This document shows positions 51,928 to 60,695 of a stretch of 64,000 nt of DNA, in pieces; the stretch's first letter is position 1; each line of letters opens with the position of its first letter. Location: positions 5,101,001-5,165,000 of the forward strand of contig NZ_JARUBM010000002.1 in the NCBI RefSeq assembly GCF_029626175.1, written 5' to 3'. This stretch comes from Micromonospora sp. WMMD1082. GTDB taxonomy: Bacteria; Actinomycetota; Actinomycetes; Mycobacteriales; Micromonosporaceae. The position numbers were made by a program, and so were the translations under genes. The notes under the pieces were generated by a model. That model was not told where the DNA came from, made no database searches, and was given only the letters and a program-made list of their open reading frames with translations.

Positions 51928-52668
51928 TCACGCGCGTCCGTTCGTCAGGATCGCCGCCAGGGTTGCGGGGTGGGCGAGGTGTGGGAAGTGACCGCTGTCG
52001 GGAAGCACGGTCAGGGAGAGGGCGGGCAACCGCGACCGCAGCCAGGTCAGATAGGGCTCCGGCGGTGCGGAGCTGGTGACCAGTCGGTACGGAATGCCGC
52101 GCTCGCGGATGGCGTCCAGCTGCTCCTCCCGCTCCGCCCGGATGGCCGCCGCGGGCGTGGTCAGCAGCTCCGCCCAGTAGCCGAGTAGCAGGTCGGACCG
52201 GGGCTCACTGGTGGTACGGACCAGGTCCTGTGCCGCCGGCGGCAGCAGCTCGATGTGCATGCCGGCGAGCATCCCGTCCCACACCTCGCGCCAATCGGGG
52301 CCGCGCAGTTTCGGCTCGGCGGCACGTACGGTGTCGCCGAAGCCTCCCGGCAGCAGGAACTGGTCCAGGTTGACCACTCCCGCGGCGCCGAACCGGGCGG
52401 CGTAGATCGTGGCGATGATGCCGGAGATGGAGTGGCCCACCAGCACCGGCTCATCCACCCCGGCGGCGGTCACCTGCTCGTGCACCTGGTCGGCCACGTC
52501 GGTCAGCGGGTACGAGTCGCGGCGGGGCGCGTCGCCATGGCCGGGCAGGTCAAGGGCGAGCACCTGGCGGCCCGGGTCGCGCGTGGCCAACTCCCGCCGC
52601 AGCGGATCCCACAGGCGGTGGTCGAAGGTCAGTCCGGGCAGCAGCACCAGGGGTGCGGTCGTGTACAT
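51928..52668 (-). CDS. alpha/beta hydrolase
   Basis: A 246-residue hydrolase. The oxyanion-hole region is LLPGLTFDHRLW, the nucleophile elbow is VLVGHSISGII and the final His is in LPDSGHFPHLAHP. It is similar to small ester or lactone hydrolases. ATG 52668 has GGGAGGGGG upstream. A GntR-type operator lies 30 bases upstream. Confidence 0.88.
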   Translation of the reverse strand: MYTTAPLVLLPGLTFDHRLWDPLRRELATRDPGRQVLALDLPGHGDAPRRDSYPLTDVADQVHEQVTAAGVDEPVLVGHSISGIIATIYAARFGAAGVVNLDQFLLPGGFGDTVRAAEPKLRGPDWREVWDGMLAGMHIELLPPAAQDLVRTTSEPRSDLLLGYWAELLTTPAAAIRAEREEQLDAIRERGIPYRLVTSSAPPEPYLTWLRSRLPALSLTVLPDSGHFPHLAHPATLAAILTNGRA

Positions 52669-53037
52669 GCAGGCGAGCCCCCTCCCGGACAGCGATGTGC
52701 AACATATTGCATGCTAGCAGCAGCTCGGGTCTCCGCAACGTCCGGCCCGGCGGCATCTGTCACACCCGGCGGCATCTGTCGAACGACGTAGGCCGCGCCG
52801 CCGCGGTGTGCCTGGGCGGTGGGTCGCGGACCTGGTGCTCCGGCCGGCGGGGCGCGGCGTAATCGGGACCATCTGCGTCGAATCGCCGCGTGCGGACCGG
52901 TGGGGGAGCACCCTGCGGTCCTCGATCGGAGGCGAATGACAGATTCCTCGGCCTGCGACCGAAGCCGATCGTGGACTCGTCCCGGCGGCACCGGTCACCG
53001 GAGCCGCACCTTCGTTCCGCATCAGGGGAGCAGATCC
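52669..53037. other. divergent intergenic region of 369 bases
   Basis: No gene is supported. It holds the second GntR-type operator and presumably divergent promoters for the hydrolases at 52668 and 53038. The other sequence is GC-rich without clear structure. Confidence 0.6.
52698..52711. promoter_or_regulatory. GntR-type operator 2
   Basis: TGCAACATATTGCA with flanks GCGATG and TGC is nearly identical to operator 1 over about 20 bases. It lies 30 bases upstream of the hydrolase start at 52668. Confidence 0.75.
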
Positions 53038-53739
53038 GTGAAGCCCACCATCGTCCTCGTCCACGGCGCCTTCGCCGAGTCCGCCAGCTGGAGCGGCGTG
53101 ATCGCCCGCCTCCGGTCCGCCGGCCACCCGGTTGTCGCCGCCGGCAATCCGCTGCGCAGCCTGTCCGGCGACGCGGCCAGCGTGGCGGCTCTGCTGGCCA
53201 CCATCGACGGCCCGATCGTGCTGGTCGGCCACTCCTACGGCGGCGCGGTCGCCACCAACGCCGCCGTCGACAACGACAACGTCAAAGCCCTGGTGTACGT
53301 GGCCGCGCTCGCCCCGGACAAGGGGGAGAACGTGCCCGACCTGACCGGCAAGTATCCCGGCGCCACCCTCGGTGAGCACCTCTACGAGGTGCCCCTCGCC
53401 GACGGCACCGCCGACGTCTACGTCGACCGCGACGCCTACCACGAGCACTTCTGCGCCGACCTCACGCCCGAGCAGGCCGCCCTGGACGCCGCCACCCAGC
53501 GGCCGTTCCACAGCGTCGCAGTCAACGAGGGCTCGGGCGAGCCGGCCTGGAAGACGATCCCGACCTGGTTCATCTATCCCGAACTCGACCTGGCCATCCC
53601 GGTCGAGGCGTTCCGCTTCATGGCCCAGCGCGCCAACGCCCGCGCCACGGTGGAAGTCGCCGGTGCCTCGCACGCGTTGCCGGCGTCCCAGCCGGAAGCG
53701 GTCGCCACCTTCATCCTCGAGGCCGCAGCCGCCGTCTGA
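53038..53739 (+). CDS. alpha/beta hydrolase, EstC-like esterase
   Basis: A 233-residue hydrolase of the short EstC/salicylate-esterase type. Motifs: IVLVHGAFAESASW, nucleophile elbow LVGHSYGGAV and final His in GASHALPASQPE. Start GTG 53038 has GGGGAG upstream; the longer open frame has no ribosome site. It is a paralogue of 54298-55047 and of the remnant at 53796-54301. Confidence 0.88.
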   Translation: MKPTIVLVHGAFAESASWSGVIARLRSAGHPVVAAGNPLRSLSGDAASVAALLATIDGPIVLVGHSYGGAVATNAAVDNDNVKALVYVAALAPDKGENVPDLTGKYPGATLGEHLYEVPLADGTADVYVDRDAYHEHFCADLTPEQAALDAATQRPFHSVAVNEGSGEPAWKTIPTWFIYPELDLAIPVEAFRFMAQRANARATVEVAGASHALPASQPEAVATFILEAAAAV

Positions 53740-53795
53740 GCCGAACAGATGACGCGGTGCTGCCGCGTCCTCCATCAACAGAGAAGGATGCACTG

Positions 53796-54301
53796 ATGAA
53801 GATCAAGAGTGTCGTCACGGCCGTGGTTGCCGGCGCGACGGTTATCCGGTCATCGCCGCCGCCAACCCGTTGCGTGGTCTGCGCGCCGACGCGGCGTACC
53901 TGCGCAGCCTCCTGGACAGCATCACCGACCCGATCGTGCTGGCCGGGCACTCGTACGGCGGATCGGTGATGAGCGAGGCCGCCGCCGGTGACCGGGATGT
54001 CAAGGCGTTGGTCTACATCGCCAGCTTCAGCCTGGAGAAGGGGGAGAGCACCGCCGAGCTGGCCGCCAAGTTCCCCGGCGGACAGCTCGGCACCGCTCTC
54101 CACTCGGTGCTGGTGCCGCTGCCGGGCGGGGGCACCGGTACCGACCTCTACATCCAGCAGGACAGGTTCCGAGCGGTGTTCGCCGCCGACGTTGCCCGCC
54201 CGGTCGCCGACCTGATGGCGGTCGGCCAACGGCCGATCACCGAGGCCGCGCTGAACGAACCCGCCACCTGGACTCCGCCTCGGCTCGACCGAGGACGCTA
54301 A
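53796..54301 (+). pseudogene. truncated EstC-like alpha/beta hydrolase remnant
   Basis: ATG 53796 starts MKIKSVVTAVVAGAT, like the beginning of a different exported protein. Sequence then jumps, in another frame, to GYPVIAAANPLRGLRADAAY and the hydrolase elbow LAGHSYGGSV, losing the oxyanion-hole segment HGAFAESxSW. It ends at 54301 after NEPATWTPPRLDRGR, and lacks the final part (AWKTIPSW...SHAVAVSQPG) seen in its paralogues. This is a gene with an internal deletion, a frame change and a lost 3' end. Confidence 0.75.
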
Positions 54302-55047
54302 CGGGTGGTGGCGCGGGCGGCGGTGTCGATCAGGTCCGCGACGGGGCCGGGCTGGGACACGGCCACGGCGTGCGACGCGTCGATCTCGACCGTGGTGGAT
54401 CCGGCGCGGTCGGCCATGAAGCGCTGCGCGTCCGGCGGGATGGTCAGATCCTGGGTGGTGATCAGGGTCCAGGACGGGATGGTCTTCCAGGCGGCCCGGG
54501 TCGCGGTGTCCTCCAGGGCGGTCGCCACGACGGGCCGCTGCGTGGTCGCCATGAGTTCGGCGACGTCCGGGGCGACGTCGGCGGCGAACACGTCCCGGAA
54601 CTTGTCCTGCTGGATGTAGAGGTCCATGCCGGCGCCGCCGTCCGGGAGGGGCAGTGGCACGGGGTTGAGGGCCGGTTCGAGCTGGGCTCCGGGGAACTTG
54701 GCGGCCAACTCCCCGGTGCTCTCGCCGACATCCGGGATGAAACTGGCGACGTACACCAGGGCCTGGACGTTCGTGGCGCCGTCCGCGGCCTCGCTCATCA
54801 CCGATCCGCCGTACGAGTGGCCGGCGATCACGACGGGCCCGGACAGGCCGCCCAGGACGGCGCTCAGGTAGTCGGCGTCCACCTTGAGACCGCGCAGCGG
54901 GTTGGCCACGGCGATGACCTCGTAGCCGCGTCGCTTGAGGTGCGCGACCACCTCGTTCCAGCTCGACGACTCGGCGAACGCGCCGTGGACCAGCAGGACG
55001 GTGGGGAGCGCAGCATTCGGAGCAGACGGGTCAGGACTGGCGTTCAT
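54298..55047 (-). CDS. alpha/beta hydrolase, EstC-like esterase
   Basis: A 249-residue hydrolase: LLVHGAFAESSSWNEVV, nucleophile elbow VIAGHSYGGSVM and final His in IDASHAVAVSQPG. ATG 55047 was chosen for AAGGAG upstream; the frame extends 42 codons 5' without support. Its stop overlaps the end of the broken paralogue on the opposite strand. A GntR-type operator lies 120 bases upstream. Confidence 0.9.
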   Translation of the reverse strand: MNASPDPSAPNAALPTVLLVHGAFAESSSWNEVVAHLKRRGYEVIAVANPLRGLKVDADYLSAVLGGLSGPVVIAGHSYGGSVMSEAADGATNVQALVYVASFIPDVGESTGELAAKFPGAQLEPALNPVPLPLPDGGAGMDLYIQQDKFRDVFAADVAPDVAELMATTQRPVVATALEDTATRAAWKTIPSWTLITTQDLTIPPDAQRFMADRAGSTTVEIDASHAVAVSQPGPVADLIDTAARATTR

Positions 55048-55166
55048 CGGCACTCCTTCGGGTTCTGCCCGCGCCGCTGCGGACGCCGGCGTGCGGCGGA
55101 CACGGCGAAAGGACGGTGTTATCGCTGGTGGGACGCCTGTTCGGGCCGCACGTTGGTGACCAACAT

Positions 55167-55180
55167 GCAACATGTAGCAC
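55167..55180. promoter_or_regulatory. GntR-type operator 3
   Basis: TGCAACATGTAGCA matches operators 1 and 2 over the palindromic core, with one mismatch between its arms. It lies between the end of the HxlR gene and the start of the hydrolase at 55047. Confidence 0.65.
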
Positions 55181-55245
55181 GTAGGCCGCTGCTGATGGTG
55201 GGTATTCGACGAGGCCGGGTGCGAATGCCGGCCGCAGGCCGGCTG

Positions 55246-55785
55246 TTACGGCCGGCTGTGTCGCTCGTCGCTGCGCGGCGACACCCTGCCGCCCGGTGTC
55301 CTCGGCGATTCGGCGTAGCGGGCGCGCATCGTCGGGCTGGCGGCGGGGCCGGCGGTGTAGACGAAGTCGTCACCGTCGAGGCGCCGCCCGGTCGCCCGGT
55401 CCACGATGACCGGTTCGGTCTCGACGCCGGTCTCTCGGTCGACCAGGATCATGCTGCGCTGCGCGGGGTCCAGCCGGGAGTTTCCCCAGGCGGCGAGCGC
55501 GATGATCACCGGCCGGAGGCTGCGGCCGAGTTCGGTCAGAACGTATTCGTACCGGTCCGGGCGGGTCTGGTACCGGCGCCGATCGAGCAGGCCGTTCTCG
55601 GTGAGCGTCCTGAGCCGGTTGGTCAGGATGCTCGACGAGATCTGCAGGTTGGCCTGGAACTGGTCGAAGCGGGTGTAACCGTCGAAGCAGTCATGAAGGA
55701 TCAGCAGCGTCCACCACTCGCCGACGTGTCCGAGCGCACTGGAGAGCGGGCACTCGCGGTCCTCCAGCCGGATCTTGCCTGCCAC
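55246..55785 (-). CDS. HxlR family transcriptional regulator
   Basis: A 179-residue winged-helix protein with the HxlR signature: CPLSSALGHVGEWWTLLILHDCFDGYTRFDQF, then SSSILTNRLRTLTENGLLDRR and YVLTELGRSLRPVI. The Cys near the N-terminus suggests redox or aldehyde sensing as in other HxlR proteins. Start GTG 55785 follows GAGGAGG. It is divergent from a SnoaL-like gene. Confidence 0.9.
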   Translation of the reverse strand: MAGKIRLEDRECPLSSALGHVGEWWTLLILHDCFDGYTRFDQFQANLQISSSILTNRLRTLTENGLLDRRRYQTRPDRYEYVLTELGRSLRPVIIALAAWGNSRLDPAQRSMILVDRETGVETEPVIVDRATGRRLDGDDFVYTAGPAASPTMRARYAESPRTPGGRVSPRSDERHSRP

Positions 55786-55817
55786 GGACGCCTCCTCGTG
55801 GAGTAGGTGCTAGAGTC

Positions 55818-55848
55818 GAAGTAACTAGCTTTCAGTTCAGAAGCAACT
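55818..55848. promoter_or_regulatory. direct repeat in the HxlR/SnoaL intergenic region
   Basis: GAAGTAACT (55818-55826) and GAAGCAACT (55840-55848) are direct repeats 22 bases apart, two helix turns, between the divergent HxlR and SnoaL-like genes. Probable HxlR binding sites. Confidence 0.5.
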
Positions 55849-55923
55849 GTACGGCGTCCCGCGACGACCGGCGTGTGTTGCGGCACGATCCCGACCGTCT
55901 GAGATCACGAGGAGGTCATTCCG

Positions 55924-56256
55924 ATGCCCGAGGTCGCATCCGCACCCGAGATCATCCGTCGCTACTTCGCGCTGGCGTCCCAGCCGGACACCGAGGCGTA
56001 CTTCGCGCTCTTCGCCGACGACGCCGTCGTCGAGGACGAGGACAGGACGCACGTGGGTATCGACGCCATCCGCGCCTGGCGCGCCGAGGTGCCGCTGGTG
56101 ACGTACGACATCACCGACGTCGAGCAGACCCCGGACGGCACGGTGGTGACGGCCACCATCAGTGGAGACTTTCCCGGCAGTCCCTTCGCCGGCCTGCGGT
56201 ACCGCTTCGAGGACTACGACGACCGGCAGATCCGTCGGCTCCGCATCGCACCCTGA
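55924..56256 (+). CDS. SnoaL-like/NTF2-fold protein
   Basis: A 110-residue NTF2-like protein: EIIRRYFALASQPDTEAYFALFADDAVVED at the start, then a strand-rich end with GDFPGSPFAGLRYRFED. Many such small proteins are isomerases or hydrolases or accessory proteins. Its divergent HxlR neighbour is the likely regulator. Confidence 0.8.
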   Translation: MPEVASAPEIIRRYFALASQPDTEAYFALFADDAVVEDEDRTHVGIDAIRAWRAEVPLVTYDITDVEQTPDGTVVTATISGDFPGSPFAGLRYRFEDYDDRQIRRLRIAP

Positions 56257-56339
56257 TCGAGATCTGTTGTTCGGCAGCCTTCCCGGCGTCGCCGGTTGAG
56301 CGCGACGCACGGCGTGGTCGGTGTCCGTATCATCTCGGC

Positions 56340-57299
56340 ATGGCGCTGCACCCGGAGCTACGGCCCAGCCGGCGGGCGGTGCTCCTGGCCGCCGGCGGCC
56401 TGCTCGTCGGTTGCTCCCCGCAGCGTGAGGTCGACCCGGTCCACCTGCGACTCGCCACCGGCCCGGCGGGGGCGGTGTACCGACGCATCGGCGGTGCGCT
56501 GGCCGAGCACATCACCGAGCAGGTGCCCGGCGCCACGGTGACCACGGTGCCGAGCCGGGCGTCCACCGACAACATCCGGATGCTGCGGGCCGGCGACGTG
56601 CATCTCGGGCTGTCGAGCCTGGACGCGCTGATCGAGACGGACGGCAGCGCGCCCGACGGGCTCTCGGCGGTATGCCGGCTCTACGACAGCCACCTGCATC
56701 TCGTGGTCATGGCCGGCTCGACGATCGACGAGTTCCCGGATCTGGAAGGAAGGCGGATATCCCTCGGGGCCCGCGACTCGGGCACGGAGTTCACGTCGCT
56801 GCGGGTGCTCAGGTCCGGCCCGGTGCACGCCGACGGCCGGTACCTCAGCCAGGCCGAATCGGCGGCGGCGCTGCGTGACGGCGAGATCGACGCGATGTTC
56901 TCCCTCACCGGCGTCCCCACACCCGCCATCACGGACCTGGCACAGCGGCATCCGGTCCGGCTGGTCCCGTTGGACGAACCGGCCGACGCGCTCGTCACGA
57001 CGTACCCCGGCCCCTACGCTCCGGCCATGATCCCCGCCACCGCCTACGCCGGCGTCCCGGCCACCCGCACCGTGGCGGTGCCGAACGTGCTTCTCGTCCG
57101 CGACGACCTGCCCGACAACCTGGTCTACGCCATCACCGACACGATCTTCACCCACACCGGCACGATCGCGTCCGCCAGCCGCGACGATGCCGAAGCTGTG
57201 CCCGAGGCGTGGCAGATCAACGTGCGTACCGGCATCTCCACCGCATCGATCCCGCTGCATCCGGGAGCGGCCGCCTGGTTCCGGGACCGCAAGCGCTGA
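56340..57299 (+). CDS. TAXI family TRAP-type solute-binding lipoprotein
   Basis: A 319-residue lipoprotein with lipobox LLVGC (Cys25) after an RPSRRAVLLAAGG segment. The TAXI core reads LRLATGPAGAVYRRIGGALAEHI, then TDNIRMLRAGDVHLGLSSLDALIE and later LEGRRISLGARDSGTE. TAXI proteins bind carboxylates for TRAP transporters, but no TRAP permease is nearby. ATG 56340 has TATCAT six bases upstream and no ribosome site, so the message is probably leaderless. It converges with the TctE-like kinase (42 bases between stops). Confidence 0.88.
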   Translation: MALHPELRPSRRAVLLAAGGLLVGCSPQREVDPVHLRLATGPAGAVYRRIGGALAEHITEQVPGATVTTVPSRASTDNIRMLRAGDVHLGLSSLDALIETDGSAPDGLSAVCRLYDSHLHLVVMAGSTIDEFPDLEGRRISLGARDSGTEFTSLRVLRSGPVHADGRYLSQAESAAALRDGEIDAMFSLTGVPTPAITDLAQRHPVRLVPLDEPADALVTTYPGPYAPAMIPATAYAGVPATRTVAVPNVLLVRDDLPDNLVYAITDTIFTHTGTIASASRDDAEAVPEAWQINVRTGISTASIPLHPGAAAWFRDRKR

Positions 57300-57341
57300 C
57301 CTGGTACGGCGACCGCGCGCGACCGTGACGGGGCCGGGTGA

Positions 57342-58817
57342 TCAGGCCGGCGCCGGAGCCGGTGCGTCGGACGGCGACGCCACCGGTGGCGCGATCGGCA
57401 GCGCGACCACGGCGGCGAATCCGTGCCCGGTCCCGTCCGGACGGGCCAGGCCCTCCTCCAGCCGCAACTCGCCCCCGGCCCCTCTGATCAGGTCGGCGCA
57501 GATCGCCAGGCCCAGGCCGGTCCCGGAGACGTTCTGGTGTCGCGGCGCCCGCCAGAACCGCCGTAGCGCCTGGGCCCGCTCGGACGCGTCGATCCCCCGA
57601 CCGTCGTCCCGAACGGCGATCGTGACCACGCCGCCGGCCGCCCCGCCACGGCCGGCGCTCGCGGCGCCGGGGACGACCCGGGCGGTCACCTCCACCACCT
57701 GTGCGTCCGACAGCCGCAGTGCGTTGCTCATCAGCTCGTCCAGGATGCTGCCCAGCCCGCCCGGTGGCTCCAGCAACCGCAGCCCCGGCGGAACGTCGAC
57801 CGCCAGCGTCTGCCCCGCGGTCGCCGTCAGCGCCCGCCACCGGTCCACCCGGGTGGCCAGCACCGTGTCCAGGTCCACCGGCGATGCCGTCCGCATGCTC
57901 TCCATCCGCGCGCTTGCCTGTAGCGCGTTCAACAACCGCTGCATCGCCTTCAGCTCGTCGACGGCAACCTCGTAGGCAGGCTGCCCGCTGCCGGCGGGAG
58001 ACAGGTGCGGCGCCAGACTCTCCACCGCGAGCCGGAGGCTGGTCAACGGATTGCGCAACTGGTGCGAGGCGTCGGACACGAACGCCCGCTGCCGCTGCAC
58101 GGCATTTTCCACCGCGTCCATCATGGTGTTGAACGACTCCGCCAACCGCCGCAGCTCCACCGGGCCGGCCTCGGCGTCGGCGCGGATCGTGAGATCGCCC
58201 TGGGAGATCCGTGCGGTCGCCACGTCCAGCTCCCGTACCGGCCGCAGCACCCACGCCGACACCGGCCAGGCGACGGCCACCAGCGCGATCAGCGGCAGCA
58301 GCCCGATCCCGGCGAGCTGAGCCCAGCGGACCAGGATGCGATCGCGCGTCTTCGACAGGTCGGAGATCGTCACGACGGCGCCGACGACCTCGCTGTCCCG
58401 GCCCACCGGCTCCGCCACGACGAGTGCGGAGTCGTCCCACGGCGCCCATTCCCCGGAGGGTTCGGACCTCGCCCCGGCCAGCGCCGCGGTCACGATCCGG
58501 GGCAGCGCCGGCTCGGCGCGCGCCGTCTGCTGGTACGCACCGGCCGGTCCGAGCAGCACCTCGCCCGACGTGTCGATCACCGCGACCGGGATGTCGTACA
58601 GCGCGTGGTAGCGCGTCAGCTCCTGGTCGAGGGCCTCGGTCCGCCCGGTCGACAGCGCGGTCTCGGCCAACGACGCGAACCGGCCGATGTCGTTGAGCCG
58701 GTCGACGTAGACCTCCTGCATCTCCCGCTCGGCCACGGTGACGCTGAGCGGCACTCCGAGCGCCGCCACGAGCAACACGGCGAGCGGCACCAGGACGACG
58801 AGCAGGCGACGGTGCAC
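57342..58817 (-). CDS. tctE: TctE-like sensor histidine kinase
   Basis: A 491-residue sensor with two membrane helices (about 6-26 and 167-190) flanking an extracytoplasmic domain of about 140 residues, then HAMP-like region, phosphoacceptor His252 in DASHQLRNPLTSLRL, N box with MSNALRLS and G1 box DDGRGID. It pairs with the response regulator 6 bases upstream and likely senses tricarboxylates. Start is GTG 58817. Confidence 0.88.
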   Translation of the reverse strand: MHRRLLVVLVPLAVLLVAALGVPLSVTVAEREMQEVYVDRLNDIGRFASLAETALSTGRTEALDQELTRYHALYDIPVAVIDTSGEVLLGPAGAYQQTARAEPALPRIVTAALAGARSEPSGEWAPWDDSALVVAEPVGRDSEVVGAVVTISDLSKTRDRILVRWAQLAGIGLLPLIALVAVAWPVSAWVLRPVRELDVATARISQGDLTIRADAEAGPVELRRLAESFNTMMDAVENAVQRQRAFVSDASHQLRNPLTSLRLAVESLAPHLSPAGSGQPAYEVAVDELKAMQRLLNALQASARMESMRTASPVDLDTVLATRVDRWRALTATAGQTLAVDVPPGLRLLEPPGGLGSILDELMSNALRLSDAQVVEVTARVVPGAASAGRGGAAGGVVTIAVRDDGRGIDASERAQALRRFWRAPRHQNVSGTGLGLAICADLIRGAGGELRLEEGLARPDGTGHGFAAVVALPIAPPVASPSDAPAPAPA

Positions 58818-58823
58818 GGCAGG

Positions 58824-59507
58824 TCAGCCGATCAGCTCCGGCTGGTCGGCCAGGAGCCGATAGCCGACCCCGTGGATCGTGCGGATGAGCTCGTCCGGCC
58901 CGAGCTTGTGCCGCAGCGCCGCGATGTGGGTGTCCAGGGTGCGACTCGACGACTCCCAGGTCGCTCCCCAGATCTGGTCGAGGATCACGTCGCGGTTGAC
59001 CACGTTCGGCGCCCGCCGGGCGAGCAGCAGGAGCAGCTCGAACTCCTTGCGGGTCAGCGTCACGGGCGCCCCGTCGACGGTGACCTCGCGGGTGCCGACG
59101 CCGATCCACAGCGGGCCGATGACGAGTGGTTCGTCCGGATGGTTCACGGCGCGAGCCGTCCGGGTACGCCGCAGGACGGCGTCGATCCGGGCCAGCAGCT
59201 CGGGGACTCCGAACGGCTTCACGATGTAGTCGTCGGCCCCGGCGCGCAGGCCCCGGACCCGTTCGTGCTCCTCGGATCGCGCGGTTACCGCGATGACGGC
59301 GGTCTCCGGGTGGTCGCGCAGCCGGCGGATCACGTCGAGCCCGTCGCCGTCGGGCAGACCCAGGTCGACGAGAACCACATCGGACGGGGCGGCCCGCACG
59401 GCCTCCGCGGCGGTGGCGATGCGATGCACGTCGAAGCCTGCCTGCACCAGGACGGTCACCAGGCCCCGCGCGACGCGGTCATCATCCTCGATGACGGTGA
59501 TCCGCAT
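58824..59507 (-). CDS. tctD: TctD-like response regulator (OmpR/PhoB class)
   Basis: A 227-residue response regulator. The receiver has EDDD at residues 7-10, the phosphorylated Asp48 in LVDLGLPDGDG and Lys in IVKPF; the DNA-binding winged helix ends in TIHGVGYRLL. ATG 59507 has a TAGAAT box 8 bases upstream and is probably leaderless. It lies divergent from tctC across a region that carries an 18-base direct repeat. Confidence 0.9.
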   Translation of the reverse strand: MRITVIEDDDRVARGLVTVLVQAGFDVHRIATAAEAVRAAPSDVVLVDLGLPDGDGLDVIRRLRDHPETAVIAVTARSEEHERVRGLRAGADDYIVKPFGVPELLARIDAVLRRTRTARAVNHPDEPLVIGPLWIGVGTREVTVDGAPVTLTRKEFELLLLLARRAPNVVNRDVILDQIWGATWESSSRTLDTHIAALRHKLGPDELIRTIHGVGYRLLADQPELIG

Positions 59508-59556
59508 ACCGGCAGATTCTACGGCCCAGGTCGGTGCTCGTGTCAGCCCGCGAGTT

Positions 59557-59604
59557 CTTGGGATTCCTCTGACATTTGACGCATTCCTTGGGATTTCTCT
59601 GACA
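59557..59604. promoter_or_regulatory. 18-base direct repeat between tctD and tctC
   Basis: CTTGGGATTCCTCTGACA (59557-59574) and CTTGGGATTTCTCTGACA (59587-59604) differ at one base and are 30 bases apart. Repeats of this spacing upstream of response-regulator targets are typical of OmpR/PhoB-family sites. TctD is the natural candidate. Confidence 0.65.
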
Positions 59605-59677
59605 CCATCCGCGGCTCTCCCCGCCGACACTGGGCCTCGCACCGACCAACACCACCCACCGACGAGGAGGTCGCGCC

Positions 59678-60694
59678 ATGCGCACCACCAGCAGGCACCG
59701 GGCCGCCGCGCGGATCACCGCCGCGATCGCCGCCATGTCACTCGTCTCCGCCTGTGCCGACACCGGCGGCGACAGCGGCAGCGCCGAGAACTACCCGGAT
59801 CGGAACATCACCTTCATCGTGCCCTTCAGCGCGGGCGGCCCGACGGACACCGTCACGCGCCTGCTCGCCGAGCCGATGGCCAAGGATCTCGGCACCAAGA
59901 TCGTTGTCCAGAACGTCGAGGGCGCGGGCGGCACGCTGGGCGCCGGCGAGGTCGCGCGGGCCGAATCCGACGGCTACACCGTGCTCATGCACCACATCGG
60001 CATGTCCACGGCACCTGCCCTCTACCAGAACCTGGGCTACGCGCCGCTCGAGGACTTCGAGACGGTCGGGCTCGTCACCGAGGTGCCGATGACGGTCGTG
60101 GCCCGCAAGGACTTCGCGCCCGCGACGCTGCAGGAACTGGTCAGCCATGTGAAGGCGAACGCCGGCACGGTCACCCTGGCCAACGCCGGCATCGGTGCCG
60201 CGTCCCATCTGTGCGGCCTGCTGTTCCAGGCCGCCACCGGTGTCCAACTCCAGGAGGTCCCGTACCAGGGCACCGGTCCCGCGCTGACCGATCTCGTCGG
60301 CGGCCAGGTGGACTTCATGTGTGACCAGACGACCAACACCAGCGGGCAGATCTCCGCGGGCCAGGTGAAGGCGTACGCGGTCACCACCCCGGAGCGGGTG
60401 CAGAGCCTGCCCGACCTGCCCACCACGGCCGAGGCCGGGATGCCCGAGCTCCAGGTCAGCGTCTGGCACGGCCTCTACGTCCCGGCCGGCACCCCGCAGG
60501 AGATCGTCCAGAAGCTCTCCGACGCGCTGCAGAAGGCCCTGACCGACCAGGGGGTCATCGACCAGATGGCCAAGCTCGGCACCGCGCCGGTCACGGCGCA
60601 GGACGCGACCCCGCAGGCGCACCGGGCCCACCTCGACGAGCAGCTCAAGACCTGGGCGAAGATCATCGCCGACGCCGGGGTCAAGGCCTCCTGA
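59678..60694 (+). CDS. tctC: TctC-type tricarboxylate-binding lipoprotein
   Basis: A 338-residue binding protein with lipobox LVSAC (Cys26). The TctC/Bug core has RNITFIVPFSAGGPTDTVTRLLAE, VVQNVEGAGG, IGMSTAPALYQNLGYAP, and PYQGTGPALTDLVGGQVDFM. ATG 59678 follows GAGGAGGT. It is the substrate-binding part of the TctCBA transporter. Confidence 0.92.
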   Translation: MRTTSRHRAAARITAAIAAMSLVSACADTGGDSGSAENYPDRNITFIVPFSAGGPTDTVTRLLAEPMAKDLGTKIVVQNVEGAGGTLGAGEVARAESDGYTVLMHHIGMSTAPALYQNLGYAPLEDFETVGLVTEVPMTVVARKDFAPATLQELVSHVKANAGTVTLANAGIGAASHLCGLLFQAATGVQLQEVPYQGTGPALTDLVGGQVDFMCDQTTNTSGQISAGQVKAYAVTTPERVQSLPDLPTTAEAGMPELQVSVWHGLYVPAGTPQEIVQKLSDALQKALTDQGVIDQMAKLGTAPVTAQDATPQAHRAHLDEQLKTWAKIIADAGVKAS

Positions 60695-60695
60695 G

